Assembly: GCA_030550015.1 (NCBI GenBank) | Contig: JAUQQG010000076.1 | Location: forward strand, 1-36,073 | From: a bacterium | Lineage (GTDB): Bacteria > Sysuimicrobiota > Sysuimicrobiia > Sysuimicrobiales > Thermofontiviventaceae | DNA: 36,073 bases | Direction: 5' to 3' | Shown here: positions 7,726 through 16,230 of the stretch, in pieces | How the letters are laid out: each line of letters starts with the position of its first letter | How positions within the stretch are numbered: position 1 is the first letter of the stretch | Made by a program: the position numbers and the translations under genes | The notes under the pieces: generated by a model | Database searches by the model: none | Seen by the model: the letters and a program-made list of their open reading frames with translations, nothing else | Told to the model about the DNA's origin: nothing

Positions 7726-10074
7726 TTAGGGCCTGAGGACGAGGCGGCCTTCCGCAGACGCCTCGATGCGCGCCCGCGAGAACAGCAAGGGGTGATACTC
7801 TCCCTTCGCCCACAGCGAGACGAAATCTCGGTAATGCCTGTGGAAGGGCAAACCCGATTGTCCCGTGGTATGCATGGCAAGGGACCGATCCCAGTCGGCG
7901 AGGTCCAAGATCTGGCGGTAGGAGGCCACGATGGTCTGCCGGAAAGGCCGATCGGGATCATACCCGCCGTTATTCACTGTGAACCCATCCCCGCCCGTGG
8001 GAGGAGGGGTGGCATTAAAGATCCAGGCCAGCACGGGGAGGCGGCCAAGGGCGTGGGTGAATCGAGGTTGATGAAGCGTCCCCCATCTCCACTGCTTGGG
8101 ATCCTTCCCTAGGCGCTCCTCAAGCTCCTCGTAAGCAGCGGCAAGAGCCTTCTCCAGGACTTTCCCCTGATCCCCCTGCCACCATCCCGATGGAGGGTCC
8201 CCGAGGAGGTCCAGGGTAGCCGGGACCTGAAGCCAATACGCCTTGCGGTACACATCGTAGACTTCCTTGCCCAAGACATCCTTGAAGAGCACCTCCGGGA
8301 GCTTGACCATGAATGCCTCGTAGACGGCGGCGGCCGTGCTCTCAGGGCTCAGGAGGCCGTCCCATCCCTTCAGCAACTCCAGGGCCTTCTGCGCTTTGGG
8401 ATCCTGGGGATTCAACTTCTCCAGGCGAGGGAGGACGATCCGGGCCACCAACGAAAGCACATCGCGCTGGATCCTCTGGAAATCCGGGATGTCCAACTTC
8501 TCCTTCTCCGTGAGGAGCTGCTCAATGCGCTTCGCCCGGAACCCTGGATCCCACTCCGCGGAGATGAAGTAGCGGTACCTCGGCGGGGGAACCCTGTTGT
8601 TCGCGGTGATGATGTACCCAGGCTTGGGATTGAAGCGCGAGGGCAGCTCCTCGAAGGGGATGAACCCCACCCACTCGTACTCCCCTGTCCAGCCTGGGAC
8701 TGGAACAAGGCCATTCCCCTTGGCCCGGATGGGCACGAGGCCTGGCATCTGGTACCCGATGTTCCCCTGGATGTCAGCGTAGATGAAGTTCTGGGAAGGG
8801 ACGGCCCACTTCCTGAGCGCCTCCCGGAACTCCTGCCAGTTCCTGGCCAAGTTGATCCCGATGACCGCCTCGTAGAGCCTGTTTGGCTGGAGCGCCGTCC
8901 AACGGAGGGCAACGTATCCAGGAAGCCCTTCTATGACGTTGTTCAGGATCGGCCCGTGCCGGGTGAGGCGCACCTCCTCCACAAACGGCTCGGCTCGCCT
9001 CTTGACACGGATCTCCTCTCGAACGATGCGAAGGGGTTCCCAGTTCCCCCGGAACAGGTACCTGGTGGGATCGTTGGGGTGGAGACGTTCCAGGTACAGA
9101 TCCTGAACATCGGGACCCACGTTGGTGACGCCCCAGGCGATGTGCCTGTTATGCCCGATGATCACACCGGGCACACCAGCGAAGGTGGCTCCGATGACGT
9201 CAAACCTCCCTCCCACCAAGTGGGCCTCGTACCAGATCGAGGGCATCTGACCCTCTAGGTGAGGGTCATTGGCCAGCAACGGCGCTCCAGTAGCCGTCCT
9301 CGATCCCGCCACAACCCAGTTGTTGCTCCCAATCCCGGTGGAAGGGAGAAAGCCTGGGACGGCCCACAGGGCGTCCGGGTGTACCGCTTGGTAGTACGCC
9401 CTAGCCTCCTCTGGGACGATGATCGGCGCATCTTCCGGATAGGGCGGGAGGAGCTTTTTGGCTCCCTCCTCACCGAAACGGGCAATCAGGGCGGCGCGCA
9501 GCAGCTCCGCTTTCCAGTTTCCTCCCAACACCCAGCTCATCAGTTTCCCGAAGACCAGGGAATCCGCAGGAGTCCATGGCTCGGGGGTCAAGCGCAGGAT
9601 CGTGAACTCCAGGGGCAGCCGTCGCCTGTGTGTGGTGATGTAGGCGTTCACACCGGCGCTATACGCCTCAAGGATCTCGCGCTGTTGCGGGTTCAGCAAA
9701 CGGACCTCCTCCTCGGCAACCCTACGGAGGCCGAGGGTGCGGAAGAACCGGTCCGTGTCCAGGGTCACTTCACCGAAGATCTCTGAAAGGCGGCCACTCG
9801 CTACCCTTCTGCTCAGCTCCATCTGCCACAGTCGGTCCTGGGCGTGGACATAGCCCTGGGCAAAGAAGAGGTCACGTTCGTCCTGTGCGAAGATATGGGG
9901 GATCCCCCAGCGGTCTCGGATCACCTGGACCTCTGCCTGGAGTCCCTGGACACGAACACTCCCTGAAATCTGAGGGAACGGGCGCCGGATGAGGTAGATG
10001 CTGGTCGCAGCGAGGAGAGCGAGCAGGACGATGAGGACAGAAGCCACGATGCGGAGGGCGCGCGTAAGAATCAC
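7726..10074 (-). CDS. penicillin acylase family protein (N-terminal nucleophile hydrolase), membrane-anchored
   Basis: A 782-residue precursor of the penicillin amidase/acyl-homoserine-lactone acylase family, which hydrolyses amide bonds. Residues 8-29 form one hydrophobic segment, either signal anchor or signal peptide, so the enzyme should face outward. The block DRWGIPHIFAQDERDLFFAQGYVHAQDRLWQ opens the alpha chain. The self-cleavage site precedes Ser250 in IGSNNWVVAG, making Ser250 the catalytic N-terminal residue of the beta chain; AHGP-type motif TRHGPILN and NNRV follow. Substrate is unknown; candidates are acyl-homoserine lactones, other N-acyl amides or beta-lactams. The start is odd: a perfect AGGAGGTGA site lies right against the first possible start, GTG 10072-10074, with no ATG/GTG/TTG at normal spacing. 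The next in-frame GTG would remove nine residues before the hydrophobic segment. Confidence 0.9.
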   Translation of the reverse strand: MILTRALRIVASVLIVLLALLAATSIYLIRRPFPQISGSVRVQGLQAEVQVIRDRWGIPHIFAQDERDLFFAQGYVHAQDRLWQMELSRRVASGRLSEIFGEVTLDTDRFFRTLGLRRVAEEEVRLLNPQQREILEAYSAGVNAYITTHRRRLPLEFTILRLTPEPWTPADSLVFGKLMSWVLGGNWKAELLRAALIARFGEEGAKKLLPPYPEDAPIIVPEEARAYYQAVHPDALWAVPGFLPSTGIGSNNWVVAGSRTATGAPLLANDPHLEGQMPSIWYEAHLVGGRFDVIGATFAGVPGVIIGHNRHIAWGVTNVGPDVQDLYLERLHPNDPTRYLFRGNWEPLRIVREEIRVKRRAEPFVEEVRLTRHGPILNNVIEGLPGYVALRWTALQPNRLYEAVIGINLARNWQEFREALRKWAVPSQNFIYADIQGNIGYQMPGLVPIRAKGNGLVPVPGWTGEYEWVGFIPFEELPSRFNPKPGYIITANNRVPPPRYRYFISAEWDPGFRAKRIEQLLTEKEKLDIPDFQRIQRDVLSLVARIVLPRLEKLNPQDPKAQKALELLKGWDGLLSPESTAAAVYEAFMVKLPEVLFKDVLGKEVYDVYRKAYWLQVPATLDLLGDPPSGWWQGDQGKVLEKALAAAYEELEERLGKDPKQWRWGTLHQPRFTHALGRLPVLAWIFNATPPPTGGDGFTVNNGGYDPDRPFRQTIVASYRQILDLADWDRSLAMHTTGQSGLPFHRHYRDFVSLWAKGEYHPLLFSRARIEASAEGRLVLRP

Positions 10075-10098
10075 CTCCTGTACGGCTACAAACTTTCA

Positions 10099-10129
10099 TT
10101 TATACGCTTCCCCCCAGAATACCTTCTGG
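10099..10129 (-). promoter_or_regulatory. possible promoter and operator upstream of the acylase-family gene
   Basis: A TATAAA hexamer on the minus strand (10104-10099) lies 25-30 bases before the gene's first start. At the distance expected for a -35 element sits a 16-base palindrome, CCAGAAGGTATTCTGG (10129-10114), with 6-base arms. No TTGACA-like sequence is seen, so an activator- or repressor-binding site is possible. Inference from position only. Confidence 0.3.
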
Positions 10130-10213
10130 AGATCTCTCCTCGGGCAGGTAGAGGGGCCTACCTCCTACGATCCTCTCATAAAGGGTGGGACGCATCATAA
10201 GGAGGGTAAAACC

Positions 10214-10229
10214 TTGAGGAGAGCCTCAA
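10214..10229 (-). terminator. hairpin after the CAU tRNA
   Basis: TTGAGG (10214-10219) and CCTCAA (10224-10229) pair around a 4-base loop, 11 bases beyond the tRNA 3' end. On the transcribed strand it is followed by GGTTTTACC, a short imperfect T stretch. It plausibly ends the tRNA transcript. Confidence 0.45.
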
Positions 10230-10239
10230 AAAGAAAAGC

Positions 10240-10314
10240 TGGTGGGCCCGCCAGGATTCGAACCTGGAACCAACGCCTTATGAGGGCGCTGCTCTGCCGT
10301 TGAGCTACGGGCCC
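10240..10314 (-). tRNA. tRNA with CAU anticodon (elongator Met, possibly Ile2)
   Basis: On the minus strand from 10314: acceptor GGGCCCG/CGGGCCC, D stem GCTC/GAGC, anticodon stem GCGCC/GGCGT with loop CTCATAA (anticodon CAT), T stem CCAGG/CCTGG with loop TTCGAAT, discriminator A and encoded CCA (10242-10240), 75 bases. The first acceptor pair G-C excludes the usual mismatched initiator. Whether C34 is converted to lysidine (reading AUA) or left (reading AUG) cannot be decided by eye. Confidence 0.95.
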
Positions 10315-10326
10315 ACCTTACCAAAA

Positions 10327-10332
10327 ATTATA
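10327..10332 (-). promoter_or_regulatory. -10 element (TATAAT) of the CAU tRNA promoter
   Basis: A perfect TATAAT on the minus strand ends 13 bases before the tRNA 5' end, placing the start of transcription about six bases before the mature tRNA. The best -35 partner is a weak CTGTAA with a 16-base spacer. Confidence 0.6.
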
Positions 10333-10430
10333 CAAAAACATTTTCAGGTTACAGGTTCCACGTTGTGCTCGGTTCAAGAGAACATGCAAACCTGTTCCCT
10401 TGCCAACCCGGAACTGACTGCGCGTCCCTG

Positions 10431-12206
10431 CTAGGCGACGTAGCCACCCGCCGCGATAACCCGTTCGGCGATTGCCCGGCGCAGGGCAACGGTGTTGACT
10501 GGTGTATACCGGAGGAACCTGCGCAGCCCCGCAAGCTGGGTACGCAGGGTATCTCCTTGCTCCGTCGCCGCAAGTACCTGTCTTCCGAGCTGCTCGATCC
10601 TGGGGATGGCGTCGTAGATGTACGCCCGGACCATGGCGATCTTTTGGTTCGCCGCGGCCTCTCCTTCACGAGAGATGGCCTTGAAGGCGCGGAGAAGGCC
10701 GCTCTCCATAGCATAGACCTCCATGATCATGTCCGCGATCCATCCTAGGATCTCCTGCTGCTCCTCGATCCCTTCCATGTACTTCTGGACGGCTACCCCG
10801 CTCGCGAACAGTGTCGCCTTTTTGGCCATCTCCACCAAGCGCCGTTCCTCTGCAAGCGGTCCCTCCCCCGCGACCTCAGCCGGCGCTGGGGCCAGCAGCT
10901 CCTCTGCAATCTTCTGCGCAGCAGCGAAGAGCGGGAGCCTTCCCCTCTGGGCGCGGCGCAGGAGCATTCCAGGGATGAGGAGCCGGTTGATCTCATTGGT
11001 GCCTTCAAAGATGCGGTTGATCCGAGCATCGCGGTACGCCCGCGCCGTGGGGTACTCCTCGATGAACCCATACCCCCCGTAGATCTGTACCGCCTCGTCC
11101 ACGACGTAGTCGAGAACTTCCGAGGCATAGACCTTGTTGATGGAGCACTCCACGGCATACTCCTCTAGGGCCCGGACCACGTCCTCTCCCTTCCCTTGCG
11201 TCCCTTCGAGCGCCCGCTGGACGAGGCCACCGGTGCGGTAGACCATGCTCTCGGCCATGTAGGTCCGGATAGCCATCTCCGCCAGCTTGTGTTGGATCAG
11301 GCCGAACTGGCAGATGGGTTTCCCGAACTGCACCCTTTGCTTGGCATAGCTCACAGCCTCTTGGAGCATCGCCTTGCTGGCCCCCATGCACCCAGCCCCG
11401 AGCTTGAACCGTCCCATGTTCAGGATGTTGAACGCGACCACGTGACCGCGCCCGACTTCCCCCAGGACGTTCTCCACGGGAACTTTCGCGCCCTCGAAGG
11501 AGAGGCTGGCGGTGGAGGAACCTTTGATCCCCATCTTCTTTTCCTCCGGGCCGATGGTGAAGCCAGGAGTGTCACGGTCCACAATGAAGCAGGTGAACTT
11601 CTCACCATCCACCTTGGCGTACGTGATGAACACATCGGCAAAGGCAGCGTTGGTGATAAACTGCTTCGTCCCAGTGAGGAGATAGAACTTCCCATCCTCG
11701 CTCAACGTGGCCCGCGTCCGGATGGCCAGGGCATCGGACCCTGCCGTGGGCTCGGTGAGAGCATAGGCGCCAATCTTCTCGCCCCTGGCCATGGCCGGGA
11801 GATAGCGCCGCTTTTGGTCCTCGTTCCCGAAGAAGACAATGGGGAGGGTTCCGATGCCCACGTGGGCGCCGAAGGAGACGGAGAACGAGGCACTCCGCAT
11901 GTTCTCGGCGACGATCAGAGATGTAATCTTATCGAGGCCGGAACCACCATACTCTTCGGGCACGTCGATGCCGAGAAGCCCGAGGTCGCCGAGCTTGCGC
12001 AAAAGCGTCCTGGTCAACTCCCAGTCCTGATGCTCGAGGCGCTCTAAGTTCGGTAGGACTTCCTGCTCCTCGAAGTCACGGACTGTTTGGGCGATCATCT
12101 TGTGCTCTTCGGTGAAGTCCTCAGGCGTGAACACCTCCCCGTGCTCCGGAGTCTCGATGAGAAAGCTCCCTCCTGCAGGGATCCCTGCTACTGTCCTCTC
12201 TCCCAC
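10431..12206 (-). CDS. fadE: acyl-CoA dehydrogenase, FadE-type
   Basis: FAD-dependent enzyme that introduces the 2,3-trans double bond into acyl-CoA, the first beta-oxidation step. At 591 residues it has the long form with a C-terminal extension, like Bacillus FadE and very-long-chain enzymes. Visible blocks: the N-terminal helical domain, GAYALTEPTAGSDA and TGTKQFITNAAFAD of the middle beta domain, MGIKGSSTASLSFEGAKVP, and IYGGYGFIEEYPTARAYRD with RIFEGTNEINR, which carries the flavin contacts and the catalytic glutamate region. The start is GTG 12206, supported by GGAGGTGA 7-8 bases upstream. It is the third gene of the fadN-fadA-fadE set, 123 bases after fadA, a gap filled by a hairpin and a 9-base repeat array. 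Electron acceptor genes (etfAB) are not in the window. Confidence 0.95.
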   Translation of the reverse strand: MGERTVAGIPAGGSFLIETPEHGEVFTPEDFTEEHKMIAQTVRDFEEQEVLPNLERLEHQDWELTRTLLRKLGDLGLLGIDVPEEYGGSGLDKITSLIVAENMRSASFSVSFGAHVGIGTLPIVFFGNEDQKRRYLPAMARGEKIGAYALTEPTAGSDALAIRTRATLSEDGKFYLLTGTKQFITNAAFADVFITYAKVDGEKFTCFIVDRDTPGFTIGPEEKKMGIKGSSTASLSFEGAKVPVENVLGEVGRGHVVAFNILNMGRFKLGAGCMGASKAMLQEAVSYAKQRVQFGKPICQFGLIQHKLAEMAIRTYMAESMVYRTGGLVQRALEGTQGKGEDVVRALEEYAVECSINKVYASEVLDYVVDEAVQIYGGYGFIEEYPTARAYRDARINRIFEGTNEINRLLIPGMLLRRAQRGRLPLFAAAQKIAEELLAPAPAEVAGEGPLAEERRLVEMAKKATLFASGVAVQKYMEGIEEQQEILGWIADMIMEVYAMESGLLRAFKAISREGEAAANQKIAMVRAYIYDAIPRIEQLGRQVLAATEQGDTLRTQLAGLRRFLRYTPVNTVALRRAIAERVIAAGGYVA

Positions 12207-12220
12207 GAATCTTCACCTCC

Positions 12221-12265
12221 ATCTCGCGTTTATCGCGTTTGTTGCGTCTATCGCGTTCTTGCGTC
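12221..12265. repeat. degenerate 9-base tandem repeat upstream of fadE
   Basis: Units on the plus strand: ATCTCGCGT, TTATCGCGT, TTGTTGCGT, CTATCGCGT, then an imperfect TCTTGCGTC. The unit differs from the GTCTRCACR arrays, but the period (9) and placement, between a stop-proximal hairpin and the next gene, are the same. The array ends directly at the fadE ribosome-binding site. Confidence 0.8.
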
Positions 12266-12299
12266 TTTGTGCCATACGCGGCACGCGGAAGGTGACTCT

Positions 12300-12328
12300 G
12301 TAAGGGCACGGCGGCCCCGTGCCCCTAC
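12300..12328 (-). terminator. GC-rich palindrome directly after fadA
   Basis: GTAAGGGCACGG (12300-12311) pairs with CCGTGCCCCTAC (12317-12328) with one mismatch around a 5-base loop. It begins one base after the fadA stop codon. It lacks a following T-run. A related sequence lies after ecfT (17077-17103), so this looks like a dispersed repeat that can fold, possibly limiting read-through into fadE or protecting the fadA mRNA end. Confidence 0.55.
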
Positions 12329-12329
12329 G

Positions 12330-13541
12330 TTAGACACGTTCAAATACGCCTGCGGCACCCATCCCCCCGCCGATGCACATGGTCACAACTCCGTACCGCG
12401 CCCCTCGCCTGGCCATCTCATAGAGGAGGGTTGCGGTGAGCTTCGCCCCCGTGCACCCCAGAGGATGCCCCAGCGCAATGGCCCCACCATTGACGTTGAG
12501 GATTCCCGTGTCAAGCTCAAGCTGGCGGACCACCGCTAGGACCTGTACGGCAAACGCCTCGTTGAGCTCAATCAGGTCCACATCCTGGAGACGGATCCCT
12601 GCGAGCTTCAGCGCCTTGGGGATTGCTTCCACAGGACCGATGCCCATGATCTCTGGAGGAACCCCGGCCACAGCATAGGCACGGAAGACCGCCAGCGGTT
12701 TCAAGCCCATAGCCTCTGCCCGCTCGCTTGACATCACCACAACCGCCGCCGCTCCATCGCTGGTCTGGGAGGAGTTCCCGGCGGTGACGATCCCGTTCTG
12801 AGCGAACACCGGGGGCAGGCTGGCTAACGCTTCAAGGCTCGTGTCGTACCGTACCCCCTCGTCCACCTCAAACACGAATTCCTTGACCACCGGGCGTCCA
12901 TCCCCTTCCTCCCAGCGCCGCACCTTGAGGGGGACGATCTCCTCTTTGAACTTCCCTTCCTGGATCGCCCGCGCCGCCTTCATGTGGCTGTGGTAGCTGT
13001 ATTCGTCAGCTTCCTGGCGGGTGATCCCGAACCGCTTTGCGAGGATCTCTGCTGTGAGCCCCATAGAGGTATAGACCTCAGGGTAGTGCTCTGCGAGATA
13101 GGGATTGGGAGCATACTTGTTCCCTGTCATGGGGACCATGCTCATGCTCTCTACGCCCCCAGCCACGATCACGTCGGCAAACCCCGCCATGATTCTCTCC
13201 GCGGCAATGGCAATCGCCTGGAGGCCGGAGGAACAAAAGCGGTTGATGGTCTGGCCAGGGACAGTGTACGGAAGCCCTGCGCGGAGCAAGGCGATCCTGG
13301 CAACGTTCAGTCCTTGTTCGCCTTCGGGCATAGCGCAGCCCAGGATCACATCGTCGATCTCCTCTGGTGCCAAGCCATCCACCCTGCGCACAGCCTCCTG
13401 GATCACCGCTGCAGCCATCTCGTCAGGCCTCGTATCCTTCAACGAGCCACGTGGCGCTTTTCCCACCGCCGTGCGAACCGCCGAGACAATCACCGCCTCG
13501 CGAGGTCGGCGAGATTTCTTCCTGGTTGCGCGCTTGGGCAT
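12330..13541 (-). CDS. fadA: acetyl-CoA acyltransferase / 3-ketoacyl-CoA thiolase
   Basis: Cleaves 3-ketoacyl-CoA to acetyl-CoA plus a shortened acyl-CoA, the last beta-oxidation step. From ATG 13541 (GGGAGG upstream) it has 403 residues, beginning with a basic tail before [15 protein letters not shown]. The nucleophile Cys103 is in [12 protein letters not shown], His359 in [15 protein letters not shown] and the second Cys389 in [11 protein letters not shown], with ELNEAFAVQ also intact. A longer reading to 13598 adds 19 residues with no family support and poor initiation signals. The gene sits between fadN and fadE in the same order as the Bacillus fadNAE operon; the neighbours make a degradative role more likely than an acetoacetyl-CoA biosynthetic one. 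Confidence 0.96.
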   Translation of the reverse strand: MPKRATRKKSRRPREAVIVSAVRTAVGKAPRGSLKDTRPDEMAAAVIQEAVRRVDGLAPEEIDDVILGCAMPEGEQGLNVARIALLRAGLPYTVPGQTINRFCSSGLQAIAIAAERIMAGFADVIVAGGVESMSMVPMTGNKYAPNPYLAEHYPEVYTSMGLTAEILAKRFGITRQEADEYSYHSHMKAARAIQEGKFKEEIVPLKVRRWEEGDGRPVVKEFVFEVDEGVRYDTSLEALASLPPVFAQNGIVTAGNSSQTSDGAAAVVVMSSERAEAMGLKPLAVFRAYAVAGVPPEIMGIGPVEAIPKALKLAGIRLQDVDLIELNEAFAVQVLAVVRQLELDTGILNVNGGAIALGHPLGCTGAKLTATLLYEMARRGARYGVVTMCIGGGMGAAGVFERV

Positions 13542-13635
13542 CTTGACAACCCTCCCTTCACCTTCCCCTATGGACAGAGAACCCTCCACGACAGGCACGT
13601 TCGTCCTCTCCCTTTACCAGGGGATGTCTTGGATT

Positions 13636-13660
13636 GTGGATCGTACAGGGGTGCATCCAC
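13636..13660 (-). terminator. hairpin at the fadN stop codon
   Basis: GTGGAT (13636-13641) and ATCCAC (13655-13660) pair perfectly around a 13-base loop, starting in the fadN TAG stop. Short stem and no T-run; noted because it matches the stop-proximal hairpins elsewhere in the window. Confidence 0.35.
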
Positions 13661-16053
13661 TAATTTCTCAGAGGTTTGCCTGTCTGCAGCATGTGGCGTA
13701 TCCTCTCCTGGGTCTTGGGCTCGCCAAGCAAACTCAGGAAGGCTTCGCGCTCGAGATCCAGGAGGTACTCCTCCGTCACCAGAGCGTTCTCTGGAACATC
13801 CCCTCCGGTCATGACGTAGGCCAGCTTCCGACCAATGTGCTCTTCATAGGGTGTGATGTATTCCCCGACCCGCATATTATAAAGGTACGACAGGATAGCT
13901 GCCCTTCCCCGCTCGCCCACGACCCTGATCTTCCTGGGGAAGGGGGGACGGTACCCAGTACGGACCATCTCCAGGACGGCCTGCTTGGCATCGTAGAGAA
14001 GGTGGTCGGTGTTCATAGAGATCCCATCGGTGGGCCGGAGGAACCCCAGGCGCCGGGCGTCCTCGGCAGAGGTAGAAACTTTAGCCAGGGCGATGGTCTC
14101 GAAGGCGACCCGGAGGAAGGGCAGGAGATCTGCAGGTGCGCCTTCGGGGATGCGCTCCTGGCTGCGCAACACCATCTCTTTGGTCCCGCCGCCGGCTGGG
14201 ATGAGCCCCACCCCAACCTCCACGAGGCCCATGTAGGTCTCTGCCGCTGCCTGAATCCTTGGAGCGGCAAGGCAGATCTCGCACCCTCCGGCAAGGGTTC
14301 TCCCAAAGGGGGCTGCCACGACAGGGCGGTCGAAGTATTTGATGGCCATTCCTGCTCGCTGGAACTGGCGGACGGCGAGGTCCAGGTCCTCCCAGTTGCC
14401 TTCCTGGGCCTCCAGGAGGAGAAGCATCAGGTTCGCGCCAACGGAGAAGTCTCGCCCCTGGTTCCCGATGACAAGCCCGTCGAAGTGCTTCCGGACCTCT
14501 TCCAGGCTCTGATGGAGCATCCGGATAATGTCCTCTCCGATGGTGTTCATCTTGGTGTGAAACTCCAGGCATGCCACACCGTCCCCGAGGTCGAGGAGGC
14601 TTGCCCCTGGATTGCTCGCTACCACCTTGCCCTGCTCCCGGAGGGAGGAGAGGACGATCACCTGGGGACTGAACACTTCTGCACGGTAGCCCTGGGTGCT
14701 AAGGTCGAAGTACTCCCGCTTTCCATTGCCCTTCCTATAGAAGGTCCCCTCTTTGGTCCGGAGGACCGCCTGGACCAACGCGGGGAGCTCCTTTCCTTCC
14801 GCCTCCAGGCGTTGAGCAACATCGCGGACTCCCAGCGCATCCCAGAGTTCAAAGGGACCGAGCTCCCACCCGAACCCCCAGCGCATGGCCCGGTCGATGT
14901 TCACGATCTCATCGGTGATCTCAGGGATCCGCCGAGCGGTGTACACGAGAATCCCACTGAGGAGCGGCCAGAGGTAACGGCCAGCCCTGTCCTCGGCAAA
15001 AATAAGTTGCCGGATGCGCTTTTTGATATCCTCGATGTTCCTCGCTGCCTCCACCGAGGGGAAGCTCGCCTTCCTACGCGGGCGATACTCCATGGTCGTG
15101 TAGTCGAGAGCATAGATCTCTCCGTCCACGCGCTTGTAGAACCCTCCGCCGGTTTTCTCTCCAAGCCATCCGCGTTCGGCCATGACCCGGAGGAATTCAG
15201 GGATGCGGTAGATCTCACGCTCCTCATCCTCGGGGAGATTCCGGTAGGCGTTTTCGGCCACGTGGAGGGCGATGTCCAGACCCACGAGATCGAGGAGACG
15301 GAACGTCCCCGTGCGAGGTCTCCCAATCGCTGGACCTGTGAGCTCATCCACTTCCTCAATGGTAAGTCCTTGCTCTAACATGAGCTTGACAGCAAGGAGG
15401 AAGCTATAGGTCCCAATGCGGTTGGCGATGAAGTTCGGTCGGTCCTTGGCATAGACGACCCCCTTCCCCAGGAGGAACTCCCCCACACGGCTCATGCGCT
15501 CCACGATCTTCGGATCGGTGTCGTTGGTTGGGATGATCTCCAGGAGCCGCATGTAGCGTGGGGGGTTGAAGAAGTGGGTGCCCAGGAAGTGGCGACGGAA
15601 CTCTAGGGATCGATCCTCCACAATCCGGTGGACAGGGAGACCGGAAGTGTTCGTACTCACTATGGTCCCTGGCCGCCAGAACCTTTCCACCTTCTCCATC
15701 AATTGTTGCTTCACAGGGAGGACTTCGATCACCGCTTCGATCACCCAGTCAGCATCGGAGACGGCGTTGAGGTGATCTTCCAGGTTCCCGACGGTGATGA
15801 GGCCCGCACGTTCTGGGGAGAAGAACGCCGGAGGTTGAGCCTTCTGGAGACGGGCAATAGCCTGCGTGGCGAGACGATTCCGGACCTCTGGGCTTTGCAA
15901 AGTGAGCCCCTTTTTCTGCTCCTCCTCGGTGAGCTCACCCGGTACGATATCCAACAGCACAGTAGGAACACCAGCGTTGGCAAGGTGGGCGGCGATGGCA
16001 CTCCCCATGGTCCCCGCGCCCAGGACAACCGCCTTGCGGATGCTTTGCCTCAC
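13660..16053 (-). CDS. fadN: 3-hydroxyacyl-CoA dehydrogenase / enoyl-CoA hydratase fusion, FadN-type
   Basis: Two-domain enzyme of 797 residues for the middle steps of beta-oxidation. The NAD-binding 3-hydroxyacyl-CoA dehydrogenase comes first: GAGTMG at residues 12-17, catalytic His160 in GTHFFNPPRYMRLLEI and Glu172, followed by the C-terminal helical dehydrogenase repeat. A crotonase-type enoyl-CoA hydratase domain follows at about 480-700, with the oxyanion-hole region GRTLAGGCE and the catalytic-site block GLVEVGVGLIPAGGG. This order (dehydrogenase then hydratase) is that of Bacillus FadN and opposite to Escherichia coli FadB. The start is GTG 16053, with GGGAGG upstream. It heads the fadN-fadA-fadE set; the 118-base gap to fadA holds a hairpin. 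Confidence 0.95.
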   Translation of the reverse strand: MRQSIRKAVVLGAGTMGSAIAAHLANAGVPTVLLDIVPGELTEEEQKKGLTLQSPEVRNRLATQAIARLQKAQPPAFFSPERAGLITVGNLEDHLNAVSDADWVIEAVIEVLPVKQQLMEKVERFWRPGTIVSTNTSGLPVHRIVEDRSLEFRRHFLGTHFFNPPRYMRLLEIIPTNDTDPKIVERMSRVGEFLLGKGVVYAKDRPNFIANRIGTYSFLLAVKLMLEQGLTIEEVDELTGPAIGRPRTGTFRLLDLVGLDIALHVAENAYRNLPEDEEREIYRIPEFLRVMAERGWLGEKTGGGFYKRVDGEIYALDYTTMEYRPRRKASFPSVEAARNIEDIKKRIRQLIFAEDRAGRYLWPLLSGILVYTARRIPEITDEIVNIDRAMRWGFGWELGPFELWDALGVRDVAQRLEAEGKELPALVQAVLRTKEGTFYRKGNGKREYFDLSTQGYRAEVFSPQVIVLSSLREQGKVVASNPGASLLDLGDGVACLEFHTKMNTIGEDIIRMLHQSLEEVRKHFDGLVIGNQGRDFSVGANLMLLLLEAQEGNWEDLDLAVRQFQRAGMAIKYFDRPVVAAPFGRTLAGGCEICLAAPRIQAAAETYMGLVEVGVGLIPAGGGTKEMVLRSQERIPEGAPADLLPFLRVAFETIALAKVSTSAEDARRLGFLRPTDGISMNTDHLLYDAKQAVLEMVRTGYRPPFPRKIRVVGERGRAAILSYLYNMRVGEYITPYEEHIGRKLAYVMTGGDVPENALVTEEYLLDLEREAFLSLLGEPKTQERIRHMLQTGKPLRN

Positions 16054-16071
16054 CCTCTCACCTCCCGTCCC

Positions 16072-16077
16072 ATTATA
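16072..16077 (-). promoter_or_regulatory. possible -10 element upstream of fadN
   Basis: TATAAT on the minus strand lies 18 bases before the fadN GTG, between truA and the fad cluster. It would start the mRNA just ahead of the GGGAGG site. No good -35 partner is visible and I find no palindrome resembling the Bacillus FadR operator. Confidence 0.4.
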
Positions 16078-16230
16078 CCTCTATCGAGACGCGAGGGCCA
16101 TGCGGAACCAGAGAGTGGTTCACCCCACAAGATGTAGGCAAAGGCACCCTGTTCCGCAAAGTCGAAAAGCGGACAGATCCTTTGGAACTGGAGCAACGAA
16201 ATCTTCCCAAAAAGCTTTTGCTGGAACTCT

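Noticed and set aside
10240-10314. CAU tRNA as initiator tRNA
   Set aside because: The first acceptor pair is a normal G-C, and the three G-C pairs typical of initiator anticodon stems are not present.
13105-15378. 757-codon plus-strand frame opposite fadN and fadA
   Set aside because: Antisense shadow; the minus-strand genes have intact catalytic motifs and ribosome-binding sites, while this frame shows none.
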